Shown piece after piece: positions 1 through 7,111 of a stretch of DNA of 64,000 bases. A program made the position numbers and the translations under genes. The stretch covers positions 62,001 to 126,000 of the forward strand of contig NZ_CP047243.1 in NCBI RefSeq assembly GCF_009856605.1, read 5' to 3'. Source of the stretch: Trichormus variabilis 0441 (GTDB taxonomy: Bacteria > Cyanobacteriota > Cyanobacteriia > Cyanobacteriales > Nostocaceae). The notes under the pieces are model-generated. The model was not told where the DNA came from. It ran no database searches and was given only the letters and a program-made list of their open reading frames with translations. Position 1 is the stretch's first letter. Each line of letters begins with the position of its first letter.

Positions 1-61
1 AACTTTGTTCTATTTCTTCTGTTGATAGATGCTCTGTTAGTTTTATCCTGGGACGTACCAT
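1..61 (-). CDS. IS630-like transposase, N-terminal fragment cut by window edge
   Basis: The minus strand from 61 opens with an ATG and reads MVRPRIKLTEHLSTEEIEQ before the window ends. This resembles the start of cyanobacterial IS630-family transposases, which begin with a short basic stretch, then hLs-eEle, then a helix-turn-helix. Only about 20 residues are visible. The relaxase upstream of it is truncated about 45 bases before this start, as expected if an IS landed inside the relaxase gene. The family call is tentative. Confidence 0.4.
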   Translation of the reverse strand, partial: MVRPRIKLTEHLSTEEIEQS

Positions 62-105
62 TTTTCTAGCCTTTTTCCCTCTGCTTCAAATGATACTACC
101 TTTCC

Positions 106-1293
106 CTATTCAGTATCAGAGGGGATGCCCCGTTTATGTTTGAGGTAATGTTCTACTTGCTGCCAGCTAGTTTTATCCTCAATAGGTAATGTGAATTGAG
201 GGACTGGCTGGGTCTGGATAATCTCACTTGTCATTCTTCTAGTAGAGGCGATCGCTGCACGTTGCGCCCCAACCTCACCAAATCGCTCCCTCAACCATGT
301 GATAGCTTGAACTTGGTCACATTTATTAACGTGTTTCACCAAATTGAGCGCTCCATGACCCGACAATACTGAACCATTGCTAATGTCAGTAAATCCAGAG
401 CCATCGATAGTAATGATATGTCCATGACCCCGCCATTGCTCATGCTCACGGTTTAGCCCCAACTCCCAAGCAACATCATCCAAAGCTAAATCAGTTGACC
501 ATTCGGTTAGTTTTTGTAATTGTTGATTTTCTTGCTCTGATTGCTCAATTCGTTGCCTTAATTGTTCATTCTCAAAAGCTAACGCCTTTGCCGTAGCTTC
601 CATTTCCTGTTTACGCGCAGTCGCTCTGTCTCGGTCAGCCGCTTTAGCCTTTAATTGCGCTGCACTCAGTTCATCAACTTCTAAGTCTCGCCCCTCCTCC
701 ACTATGCGGTAAAAATCCTTGATGTCCTGGTGCTGGGCTTTACTTCCCCTAATCCCACGCTCCAACCCAATTAGGCGCATCGTGTTGTAGTAAGAATCTT
801 GAAACTCATGAATTTTTTGCCTGCCATCGAAGAAATGATTACAGCGCAATTGCCCGGCATCATCAATCGGCACAAAGTAAGCGTGAATGTGGGGTGTGGC
901 TTCATCCAGGTGTAACTCGGCTCTAACAATGCGATCGCCATATTCATCCGCCAACCATTGGTGAGTCGCTTCTACCCAGTCATCCAACTTTTGCCCTTCA
1001 TAGTACCCAGCATTAGTTGGGCAGTCTGGGCGGAAATAACTAGGCGATGCACTCAACAGTAACTCTACGCAGTAGACCGCATCAGTGCGAATCTTTCGCT
1101 TCTGCTCATGCTCCTCTATCTTGGCTAAAACTAAATCCTCTAGTCGTTCATCCTCTTCGAGGCTACCAATGAACCTAATATTTTTTTGGGTGGGATCTGC
1201 ATTAGGAGTTTCACGTTCTCTTGCAGTGTGAGATGCACTCCCTGATATATTCCCCCGCTTTAATTTTTTTAATCGGGCGATCGCATAGCTCAT
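106..1293 (-). CDS. MobV-family plasmid relaxase with primase-like C-terminus, truncated
   Basis: MobV (Mob_Pre) relaxases nick the plasmid transfer origin. The chosen start (1293) gives the family N-terminus MSYAIARLKKLKRG; the open frame runs back to 1395 but adds an untypical leader. Motif I (H-TARERETPNADP, about residues 22-34) and the metal-binding histidine motif HLDEATPHIH (about residues 128-137) are present. A glutamine-rich coiled coil follows. The last ~120 residues (ITIDGSGFTD, then the ALNLVKHV region, then WLRERFG) resemble the DUF3991/primase-like domain fused to MobV in cyanobacteria. The protein stops inside that domain at GIPSDTE, with no TOPRIM part, so it is probably truncated by the adjacent IS. 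The N-terminal nickase half looks intact. Confidence 0.85.
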   Translation of the reverse strand: MSYAIARLKKLKRGNISGSASHTARERETPNADPTQKNIRFIGSLEEDERLEDLVLAKIEEHEQKRKIRTDAVYCVELLLSASPSYFRPDCPTNAGYYEGQKLDDWVEATHQWLADEYGDRIVRAELHLDEATPHIHAYFVPIDDAGQLRCNHFFDGRQKIHEFQDSYYNTMRLIGLERGIRGSKAQHQDIKDFYRIVEEGRDLEVDELSAAQLKAKAADRDRATARKQEMEATAKALAFENEQLRQRIEQSEQENQQLQKLTEWSTDLALDDVAWELGLNREHEQWRGHGHIITIDGSGFTDISNGSVLSGHGALNLVKHVNKCDQVQAITWLRERFGEVGAQRAAIASTRRMTSEIIQTQPVPQFTLPIEDKTSWQQVEHYLKHKRGIPSDTE

Positions 1294-1555
1294 GGCTTTA
1301 CTTCTTGAATAAACTTGGTATGATTTTTTTATGACGCTGATTTCCCCAAAATTTGGGTAATTGCGACTAGTCGCCAAAATAGCTAAATCGCTCAAATGCG
1401 AAAAAGTGAAGATAGCCGTAGTAAGTACGACTATTTTAGCGGCTTAAAAGAAATTTTTCTGGAAAATCTCATACTTAACGAAGCCAAACCTTTGCCCAGC
1501 AAGGCTTTCATAGTTTTGCTCCGGTCGCAAAAACCTTGTGAGAGCGAAATACCTC

Positions 1556-1733
1556 AAACACCCCCGAAACACCCCCGAAACACCCCCGAAACACCCCCGA
1601 AACACCCCCGAAGTAATTTTGGAAGTTTTGGGAAAGCGTTTCCAATTTTGCTCCCGAAACACCCCCGAAACACCCCTGAAGAACCCCCGGTTAACCCCTG
1701 AAACACCCCCGGTTAACCCCTGAAACACCCCTA
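1556..1733. repeat. Two arrays of 11-bp direct repeats, candidate partition centromere (parC-like)
   Basis: Positions 1556-1610 hold five exact copies of AAACACCCCCG. After a 46-bp spacer, positions 1657-1733 hold seven more units in strict 11-bp register, as AAACACCCCCG/CCCCTG/CCCCTA variants alternating with GTTAACCCCTG. The spacer contains the palindrome GGAAAGCGTTTCC (1631-1643). The arrays lie just upstream of ParR-like and ParM-like genes. Plasmid R1 parC also consists of two groups of five 11-bp repeats around the parMR promoter, so this is probably the ParR-binding centromere and operator. Replication iterons are the main alternative. Confidence 0.75.
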
Positions 1734-1789
1734 AAGTTGTTTGCGTGGTAAAACCGTAAACTTCGGCACTTTAAAGTACTTAGGACAAC

Positions 1790-2353
1790 ATGAATATATC
1801 AAGCAAAAAAAATATTGAACTACCGAGAGTGAGGCGGCAAGCTGATTCTTGGGATGGGATAGTGATTGAGTATTTGATGAACCATCCATCAAAGAAACCA
1901 GTTAATGAATTAGTAATGGAAGCGGTAACTAACTATTGGTTAGTGGAAGCACTAGTAGGGACGATAAGTGAACAAGAGTTAATTAAGGCAAGTTGGTTGG
2001 TTATGGGGTCACTAGAAGGAAAACTCATAACCATTAGAACCATTAGTGGCATACCCAAGTTGAGGGAGAAGCAAGTTCCAACAGTGGAGAAGAGTGTTAG
2101 TGTAGCGGCAAAAGTAGTAACACAAACAGAACCCTCTTTTGTAGATGAAGTTGTGCCTAACTCAAACTCAACACAAGTGCCAGTTGTGGTTCAGGAAAAT
2201 AAGCCATTACTGCAAAATGAAGACGAGCAAAAGGGCTTGCAAGATGAGGACTTTGCAGAATTTGAAGAAGAGGATTTGGGATTACTCCAATTGCCATTAA
2301 GCCATGACCTGAAAATTGCTAACGATTTAATGGGATTTAATCAATCAAACTAA
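1790..2353 (+). CDS. ParR-like centromere-binding adaptor (putative)
   Basis: 187 residues, not recognised by a firm family motif. The N-terminal ~60 residues (LPRVRRQADSW followed by two predicted helices) would suit a ribbon-helix-helix fold as in ParR. The C-terminal half is acidic (EDEQKGLQDEDFAEFEEEDLG), as might be expected of a filament-binding tail. The start is preceded by AGGAC. The gene lies between the 11-bp repeat arrays and the parM-like gene, with 22 bp to parM, so the two are probably co-transcribed from a promoter in the repeat region and autoregulated through it. The role is inferred mainly from position and size. Confidence 0.6.
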   Translation: MNISSKKNIELPRVRRQADSWDGIVIEYLMNHPSKKPVNELVMEAVTNYWLVEALVGTISEQELIKASWLVMGSLEGKLITIRTISGIPKLREKQVPTVEKSVSVAAKVVTQTEPSFVDEVVPNSNSTQVPVVVQENKPLLQNEDEQKGLQDEDFAEFEEEDLGLLQLPLSHDLKIANDLMGFNQSN

Positions 2354-2375
2354 TTAATCAAGCTAGTAAAAATCT

Positions 2376-3575
2376 ATGACAAAGACAGACCAAGAAACAG
2401 CTAAACAAGCAAAAACATATACCAAGTTACTACTAACAACGGACTTGGGAGGCAGTTCAACTAAGGCAGTGGCGCAGATTTACCCGGAGGGGGTTCCAAT
2501 AGTTTTGCGGATGAGTCCAGAAGTGGCAGATGTGGGGGTAGCTTCAGTGAGACATTTGAATGCAGATGTTTTACCACAAGATAGTAGTTGGGTAGGGACA
2601 GCAGAGGAATATTATGCTTTAGGAAGTATTGCCAGAACAGAGTTTGCAGGTACAGCAGCATTAAAAGATTTAAAATCAAACTATGCTCTACCAAAGATAT
2701 ACAGTCTGTTGTGGTTAGCTAAGTGTCAATTAAAAGTCAACTTTGAAGAAATTCTTGTTCAGATTTTATTACCGCCGGGGGAAGACAAGAATTTACAGGA
2801 TTTGATTAAAAAATTTGTTCAAACATTAAAGCAGGGAGTGATGACCCCGACAGGAAAGATGAGACTGAAGGTCAGTAGCTTTCAGCTTTTTGCAGAAGGG
2901 ACGGGAATTATTGCTTATCGTAGTCGGTCTTTATCTACAGCGTTTTTACAAAAAAATATAGGCGTATTGATGTTAGGTCATCGTAATGCCAGTTTTACCT
3001 TGTCAGAAAAAGGAAAAGCAGTCAAAAAGGAATCGACAGACTTGGGGATGAATTGGGTGTTAGAAAAGTTTGTCGAACGTACCAGTGTAGGACTATCGAA
3101 AGATGATCCACGTATAGCGGCGGCTTTAGTGGAAGCAAGTAAAGGTAATTTAACTGCACTACAAAATTTGTCGCGCAAAAATACAGCAACAGAGATTAGT
3201 TCAGACTTAAACTTGTTTAAATCAGTTTTAGGAGTGATTCGGGATGACTACTGTCGGGCATTGTTGCGGTGGGTGAAAAACCATGTACCATTAGATGAAG
3301 TTCTTATTTGTGGTGGTACTGGTGAGTTTGTGCGTCAAGAACTGACACAGTATTTTCAAAAAGAAAGCATTCCTATTGTTTGGAATGGGGGAGTAATCAT
3401 TCCTAAACCATTAGATACTGTTGGCTTGGGTGAGCGACTGGCTGATGTTTGGGCTACCCATATTAACTATGTGAGAATGCTTGATGAGAGTTTTGGCTAT
3501 GAACGCAAGCAGAAATTAGTCCCAGATTCTTATTCTCCACCAGTTAATCATCTCACCTCCACTCATAGGGTGTAG
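2376..3575 (+). CDS. parM: ParM/StbA-type actin-like plasmid segregation ATPase
   Basis: 399 residues with the actin-fold nucleotide-binding pattern. Phosphate-1 is DLGGSSTKAVAQ near the N-terminus (residues ~23-34). A degenerate phosphate-2 segment lies in the middle (VLMLGHRNASFTL), and the adenosine motif is VLICGGTGEF near residue 310. ParM polymerises into filaments that push plasmid copies apart after capture by ParR on the centromere. The upstream ParR-like gene and 11-bp repeats complete a type II (parMRC) partition locus. A cyanobacterial ParM/Alp relative is the likely subfamily. It carries the symbol by function only; identity to R1 ParM is low. Confidence 0.8.
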   Translation: MTKTDQETAKQAKTYTKLLLTTDLGGSSTKAVAQIYPEGVPIVLRMSPEVADVGVASVRHLNADVLPQDSSWVGTAEEYYALGSIARTEFAGTAALKDLKSNYALPKIYSLLWLAKCQLKVNFEEILVQILLPPGEDKNLQDLIKKFVQTLKQGVMTPTGKMRLKVSSFQLFAEGTGIIAYRSRSLSTAFLQKNIGVLMLGHRNASFTLSEKGKAVKKESTDLGMNWVLEKFVERTSVGLSKDDPRIAAALVEASKGNLTALQNLSRKNTATEISSDLNLFKSVLGVIRDDYCRALLRWVKNHVPLDEVLICGGTGEFVRQELTQYFQKESIPIVWNGGVIIPKPLDTVGLGERLADVWATHINYVRMLDESFGYERKQKLVPDSYSPPVNHLTSTHRV

Positions 3576-3592
3576 ACGCTCTTGATCACCTT

Positions 3593-3620
3593 GATGCTCG
3601 ACAGAGATTCTGTTGAGCAT
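3593..3620. terminator. Hairpin after parM
   Basis: GATGCTC-G-ACAGA pairs with TCTGT-T-GAGCATC around a 3-base loop, giving a 13-pair stem with one G-T pair. It lies 18 bases after the parM stop. No T-run follows, so it may be a weak or factor-assisted terminator, or an mRNA-stabilising hairpin. Confidence 0.35.
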
Positions 3621-3677
3621 CGCCAAATCCTCTGCCTGTAATAGTTTCAGCCAAGCCAAGTAGAATTACCTGCTGCC

Positions 3678-3926
3678 TTGATAGCTAAATGCAACTGCTA
3701 CAACAAAAATGTTTTTAGCAAGTGCGAATTTCTGGGTTTAGGTAAGATAAAAAGAACATCATCACTGAATAATGATTTATTAAAAGCTAATCTGTTGATT
3801 CAAAGTATTCTTGATGGGTATGAGAGAGTATTTTATACCGATGTAACTCAAAATAATTGGAGTTTAATTTATTTAATTGTGGTGATGATATGGATATTAT
3901 TCGTGATTCTATTTTTTAGAGGTTAG
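3678..3926 (+). CDS. Possible small membrane protein
   Basis: 82 residues, starting MIAKCNCYNKN and ending in a single strongly hydrophobic segment (SLIYLIVVMIWILFVILFF). It is not recognised. It lies in the ~700-bp AT-rich gap between parM and the AIPR gene, with no clear ribosome binding site, and is followed directly by a palindrome. It could be a genuine tail-anchored small protein or a chance frame. The rest of the gap (3958-4271) shows nothing else. Confidence 0.3.
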   Translation: MIAKCNCYNKNVFSKCEFLGLGKIKRTSSLNNDLLKANLLIQSILDGYERVFYTDVTQNNWSLIYLIVVMIWILFVILFFRG

Positions 3927-3935
3927 CAACAAAAA

Positions 3936-3957
3936 ACTTCTGGAATATTCCAGAAGT
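3936..3957. terminator. 22-bp perfect palindrome, terminator-like on the minus strand
   Basis: ACTTCTGGAATATTCCAGAAGT is self-complementary (9-bp arms, ATAT loop). It is preceded by six A residues, so transcription from the right would end in a U-run. It could act as a terminator for leftward transcripts, or be a protein-binding palindrome. Confidence 0.45.
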
Positions 3958-4271
3958 AATTGGTGTGTTTTGACTTTTGCCAGTAGACGATTTTCACCGT
4001 TTAGTAGAACTAGTGTACTGCAAAATGATTACAAAATTGACTTTTCTCAATACAAATATTACTCAACGTTTTAGCTGATTAATGTATTTATCAATAATGA
4101 AATTACTTCACAATATTTAGCAAGTTTGCTAGAAAATATCTAATATATTCTGGTAATAGAATATAGAATACTTAATAAGTAGCTAATTAGAGATAATGTT
4201 TTATTATCATCATAATTATTGCTATTTTATCATTAGTAAACCAAGAGTTTCTGTTGTCAATTAAGGAAAAT

Positions 4272-5474
4272 ATGCCAAAAAATTGGACGTTGAAAGTTGA
4301 CCAATATATCAATGCAAATTCCAATTGCATCATTGCTACAGCCCATGTAGATAGTTTTCCAACCGACCTACCACTAGAGCCAAATATCCGCGAACCAAAC
4401 CTCAAAAGCTCAACCTACAAACAAATATTTGATTCACTCACCACCGAACCTGAAAAATTCTTTCAAAGAAATAACGGAATTGTACTATGTGTCAATAAAG
4501 TAAAGCCGAAAAACAGGACTGAGCTAGAGCTAGAAATACTGCAAGCAAACGAAGGCGGGAACGATGGGGTGATTAATGGTGGACATAGTGTTTCAGCTTT
4601 TGAGCAAGCAAGAAAGTTTAAATATGACCTAACTCTAGCTAGGGTGAAAGTCACAATCCACATTGGATTGAGTGAGGACGAGGCGAAAGACATTGCTTTG
4701 GCATCAAACACATCGGCCCCAGTAGATGCGCGTTCCAAAGTGAATGCTAGGGGCGACTACCAATTCATCAAACAGTTTTTAGCCCAACTTGAGCGCGAGG
4801 AAGACACAAAATTCCGCATAGCCTACTATCAGAACCAAAGCGGTGCGCCCAAAAGTCCACAGTGCAATGTCAATCATTTAATTAAGTTGATGAACTGTTT
4901 GGACAGAAACAAATACAACCCTAATACAAATAAGAGTAAAGGGAAACATCCACCTGTCAGCAATAACCCCTCTTTAACTGATGCGGAAAGAGAAAGGCTA
5001 TCAAGATTGTTGCCACTACTGCCTAAAGCATTATGGATTGAGCAGAGATTTTTTAAAACTATAGAAGCCTACATCACCAATCCCAAGAAAAAGGGGGTAG
5101 ACCTAGCATCAATTGATGCAAGAAAGAATACCCTTTTACCCGACAGCCGCTACTCATTTGGATTTAGTGCGCCGGCGGATATTGCCATGCCCATTGTTGC
5201 TGCTTATCGGGTGTTTTTAGATGAGAACTACAACTGGTTGATTCCCTTTGATGATTTTGCTGAGGACTTCCTTCAACATCTATGGAATAACTACTACCGC
5301 AAGTATTTGGTATCCGAAAAATTCTCCGGTAATACAGTAGGTAGCAAAATCTGCCGCAATCCGGTGATTTGGGATAGTCTCTATGTTTCAGCCCAAAGCT
5401 ACTTGAATCAACAGTTACTCAAAATGGTTAGTTCAAGCAAGAACAAGCGTGAAGAACTGAAATTAGCGAATTAA
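4272..5474 (+). CDS. AIPR-family abortive-infection protein, copy 1
   Basis: 400 residues starting MPKNWTLKVDQY; a longer frame begins at 4254, but the second copy in this window starts at the same MPKNW, and AAGGAAA precedes this ATG. The core (FFQRNNGIVLC about residue 75, then NGGHSVSAFEQA about residue 115) matches the pattern of AIPR (abortive phage resistance) proteins: a short N-rich strand, then an NGG-H/Q-T helix. AIPR proteins act in phage defence and are often linked to restriction or modification genes. The next gene begins 1 bp after its stop, so the two form an operon. A paralogue lies at 58832-60034 in the other orientation, similar along its whole length. Confidence 0.65.
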   Translation: MPKNWTLKVDQYINANSNCIIATAHVDSFPTDLPLEPNIREPNLKSSTYKQIFDSLTTEPEKFFQRNNGIVLCVNKVKPKNRTELELEILQANEGGNDGVINGGHSVSAFEQARKFKYDLTLARVKVTIHIGLSEDEAKDIALASNTSAPVDARSKVNARGDYQFIKQFLAQLEREEDTKFRIAYYQNQSGAPKSPQCNVNHLIKLMNCLDRNKYNPNTNKSKGKHPPVSNNPSLTDAERERLSRLLPLLPKALWIEQRFFKTIEAYITNPKKKGVDLASIDARKNTLLPDSRYSFGFSAPADIAMPIVAAYRVFLDENYNWLIPFDDFAEDFLQHLWNNYYRKYLVSEKFSGNTVGSKICRNPVIWDSLYVSAQSYLNQQLLKMVSSSKNKREELKLAN

Positions 5475-5475
5475 T

Positions 5476-5886
5476 ATGGCTGAAAATACACAATTACAGG
5501 TACAAGAATTAACCCGGTTCGCGCAAGAACAACAGTTCAACGCGCAGTATCAGCAATATTTCGGCGATGTGTGGGAGGAAGCGGGGGTAAAAGATATCTC
5601 CAAAATGACCGTCTCTGATGCCGAACAGACGTTGAAAGTGTTGGCTGCTAGTGAGGCATCACCCCAATTTGTCAAATCTCTACTAGCACAAGCGGCAATT
5701 GATGGAGCGCCACCGCAGGTTTTGGAATATTTTTTGAGCAGCGACATTGACGGCGATGGGCGCACTTTGGTACAGGAAATATTTCAAGATGGGACTAATC
5801 CACTGGAGCCAGATACACCCCAACCATCGTCTAAGGCTCAGGCTTTATCTCCATCTCAAGAGCCTGATCTGGAGTGGGAAATATAG
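5476..5886 (+). CDS. Small EF-hand-type calcium-binding protein coupled to AIPR gene
   Basis: 136 residues. The N-terminal ~90 are helical and polar with no known family. Residues ~92-103 form a canonical EF-hand loop DIDGDGRTLVQE (D1, D3, D5, G6, E12), followed by DGTNPLEPDTP, as in thrombospondin type 3/dockerin-like calcium motifs. The start is 1 bp after the AIPR stop, so translation is probably coupled and this may be a partner of the defence protein. No signal peptide is visible, so it acts in the cytoplasm if expressed. The second AIPR copy has no such neighbour; an IS605 element lies there instead. Confidence 0.55.
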   Translation: MAENTQLQVQELTRFAQEQQFNAQYQQYFGDVWEEAGVKDISKMTVSDAEQTLKVLAASEASPQFVKSLLAQAAIDGAPPQVLEYFLSSDIDGDGRTLVQEIFQDGTNPLEPDTPQPSSKAQALSPSQEPDLEWEI

Positions 5887-5904
5887 CATATGTTTTCCGA
5901 TTTT

Positions 5905-5957
5905 ACTAGTTACTTTCGTACTCTTTTTTTCAGTACGAAAGTAGCTAGTTCTTTTTA
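5905..5957 (+). terminator. Rho-independent terminator of the AIPR operon
   Basis: TACTTTCGTACT (5911-5922) pairs perfectly with AGTACGAAAGTA (5932-5943) around a T-rich loop. The stem is extended by ACTAG/CTAGT and followed by CTTTTTAAAA. It lies 24 bases after the EF-hand gene. Confidence 0.8.
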
Positions 5958-6070
5958 AAAAAAATATTTAAACTTCTTGAGTTAAGTAGATTTTCCAGAA
6001 ATTGGTGTAGTTGATTTCTCTACTACACCTGTTTCCTCAAGTAACTCAACAATTAAATGAGGCGATAGTT

Positions 6071-6451
6071 ATGACTTTATTAAATATTGATAGACCTTTA
6101 AATACAACCCAAGCAAAACTGTGGGATGAGCGCGATTTACGTACAAGCGATCGCCGGCGAGAGAAGTTAGAGACTCTCCTGTGCCAAAAAGTACAACTTG
6201 GCGAAGACCCAACCTTGTGTGAGAAAGTATTAGACTACTTGTATTTTTCAGCGCTTCAGGACAAACTCAATCGCATTGCTGTCCAAAAGGAAAAAGAAAA
6301 ATCAGTATTTGCATCTGTACAACAAGTGTTTATTTTATCTTTTGCAATCTTGGGGATGTTTGCGTTTGTTGTCGCCGCTTCCAATAAGTCCGTTGTGCGT
6401 TCACAAATCCCGCAAGCAACCCCGCCTGCAATCCAACGGCAGGCTCCTTAG
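6071..6451 (+). CDS. Small hypothetical protein with C-terminal membrane segment
   Basis: 126 residues from the ATG at 6071, preceded by GAGGCGAT; the frame is open from 6011, but the earlier start has no ribosome site. The protein is charged and helical (DRRREKLETLLCQ), with one hydrophobic helix near residues 85-105 (VFILSFAILGMFAFVVAAS) and a proline-rich tail. It is not recognised. Its transcript ends at a strong hairpin shared with the convergent next gene. Confidence 0.5.
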   Translation: MTLLNIDRPLNTTQAKLWDERDLRTSDRRREKLETLLCQKVQLGEDPTLCEKVLDYLYFSALQDKLNRIAVQKEKEKSVFASVQQVFILSFAILGMFAFVVAASNKSVVRSQIPQATPPAIQRQAP

Positions 6452-6470
6452 CAATACATGGGACATACAA

Positions 6471-6506
6471 AAGCTGAAAGTATTTGGAAAAAAACACTTT
6501 CAGCTT
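6471..6506. terminator. Bidirectional terminator between convergent genes
   Basis: AAGCTGAAAGT (6471-6481) pairs perfectly with ACTTTCAGCTT (6496-6506) over a 14-base A-rich loop. The hairpin lies between the gene ending at 6451 and the convergent gene ending at 6528. Confidence 0.75.
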
Positions 6507-6527
6507 GTCTAAAATATTTTGTTGTAT

Positions 6528-7076
6528 CTACCAAGGCGTATTAGGGTCAAAAGGCAAACTACTTGGTTCTTCACAGTTACGCAAGTCGATTTCCATCTGT
6601 TCGCGGCGTTCTAGATATGTGCGACTGGCATTAACGCGCGATCGCATTTGCCACGCACCGAAATTGATACCTTTGTCAGCATATTTAGCAGATAGTTGAT
6701 TATAACTGTCAACCTCCAACTTCTTCCGGCGTTCCATTTCCTTGAGCCAATCTTCGCTAGTTCCACGAGCCAGTTCAGATTCTCTGTATTGGGGTTTGAG
6801 AGAGCCATCAGGGTTAAACTGCCGTTTTTCCTCTTCAGTGAAGAAATCGTAGGCGGTGTATTCAATCCATTCCTCTGGGTCAGTTTCGTCTAAGTTTTTC
6901 CATTCCTGAAATTCTTCTTTCAATCTTTGAGCATAGTCATCAATTGCTCCTTCACTCATGCCCTCAGATAACATTTGTAATCTAGCTTCAGGTTTTAAGG
7001 TTCCATCTGAATTGAACTCTTTGCCATTCATGTTGATCCAGCGTTTGGTTCTGGACATATTGATAATTATCGACAT
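6528..7076 (-). CDS. Conserved-looking hypothetical protein, acidic
   Basis: 182 residues; AGGAGTTA precedes the ATG at 7076. It is not recognised. It contains two similar short blocks, FNSDGTLKPEAR (about residues 21-32) and FNPDGSLKPQYR (about residue 85), each followed by a SEG/RGTSE-type turn and a helix, suggesting an internal duplication. It has no membrane segments. It is divergent from the polymerase-like gene at 7112, sharing only 35 bp of upstream DNA, so the two may be co-regulated. Confidence 0.55.
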   Translation of the reverse strand: MSIIINMSRTKRWINMNGKEFNSDGTLKPEARLQMLSEGMSEGAIDDYAQRLKEEFQEWKNLDETDPEEWIEYTAYDFFTEEEKRQFNPDGSLKPQYRESELARGTSEDWLKEMERRKKLEVDSYNQLSAKYADKGINFGAWQMRSRVNASRTYLERREQMEIDLRNCEEPSSLPFDPNTPW

Positions 7077-7111
7077 ATTTAACTCCTAAAAACTTAGTTT
7101 TAAATAAAGTT

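Noticed and set aside
1396..1728. Proline/glycine-rich reading frames over the repeat region
   Set aside because: They only translate the 11-bp repeats on either strand; no start signal or conservation.
1556..1733. The tandem 11-bp repeats as a CRISPR array
   Set aside because: Units are 11 bp, directly abutting, with no spacers, and no cas gene is near. A centromere or iteron array fits better.
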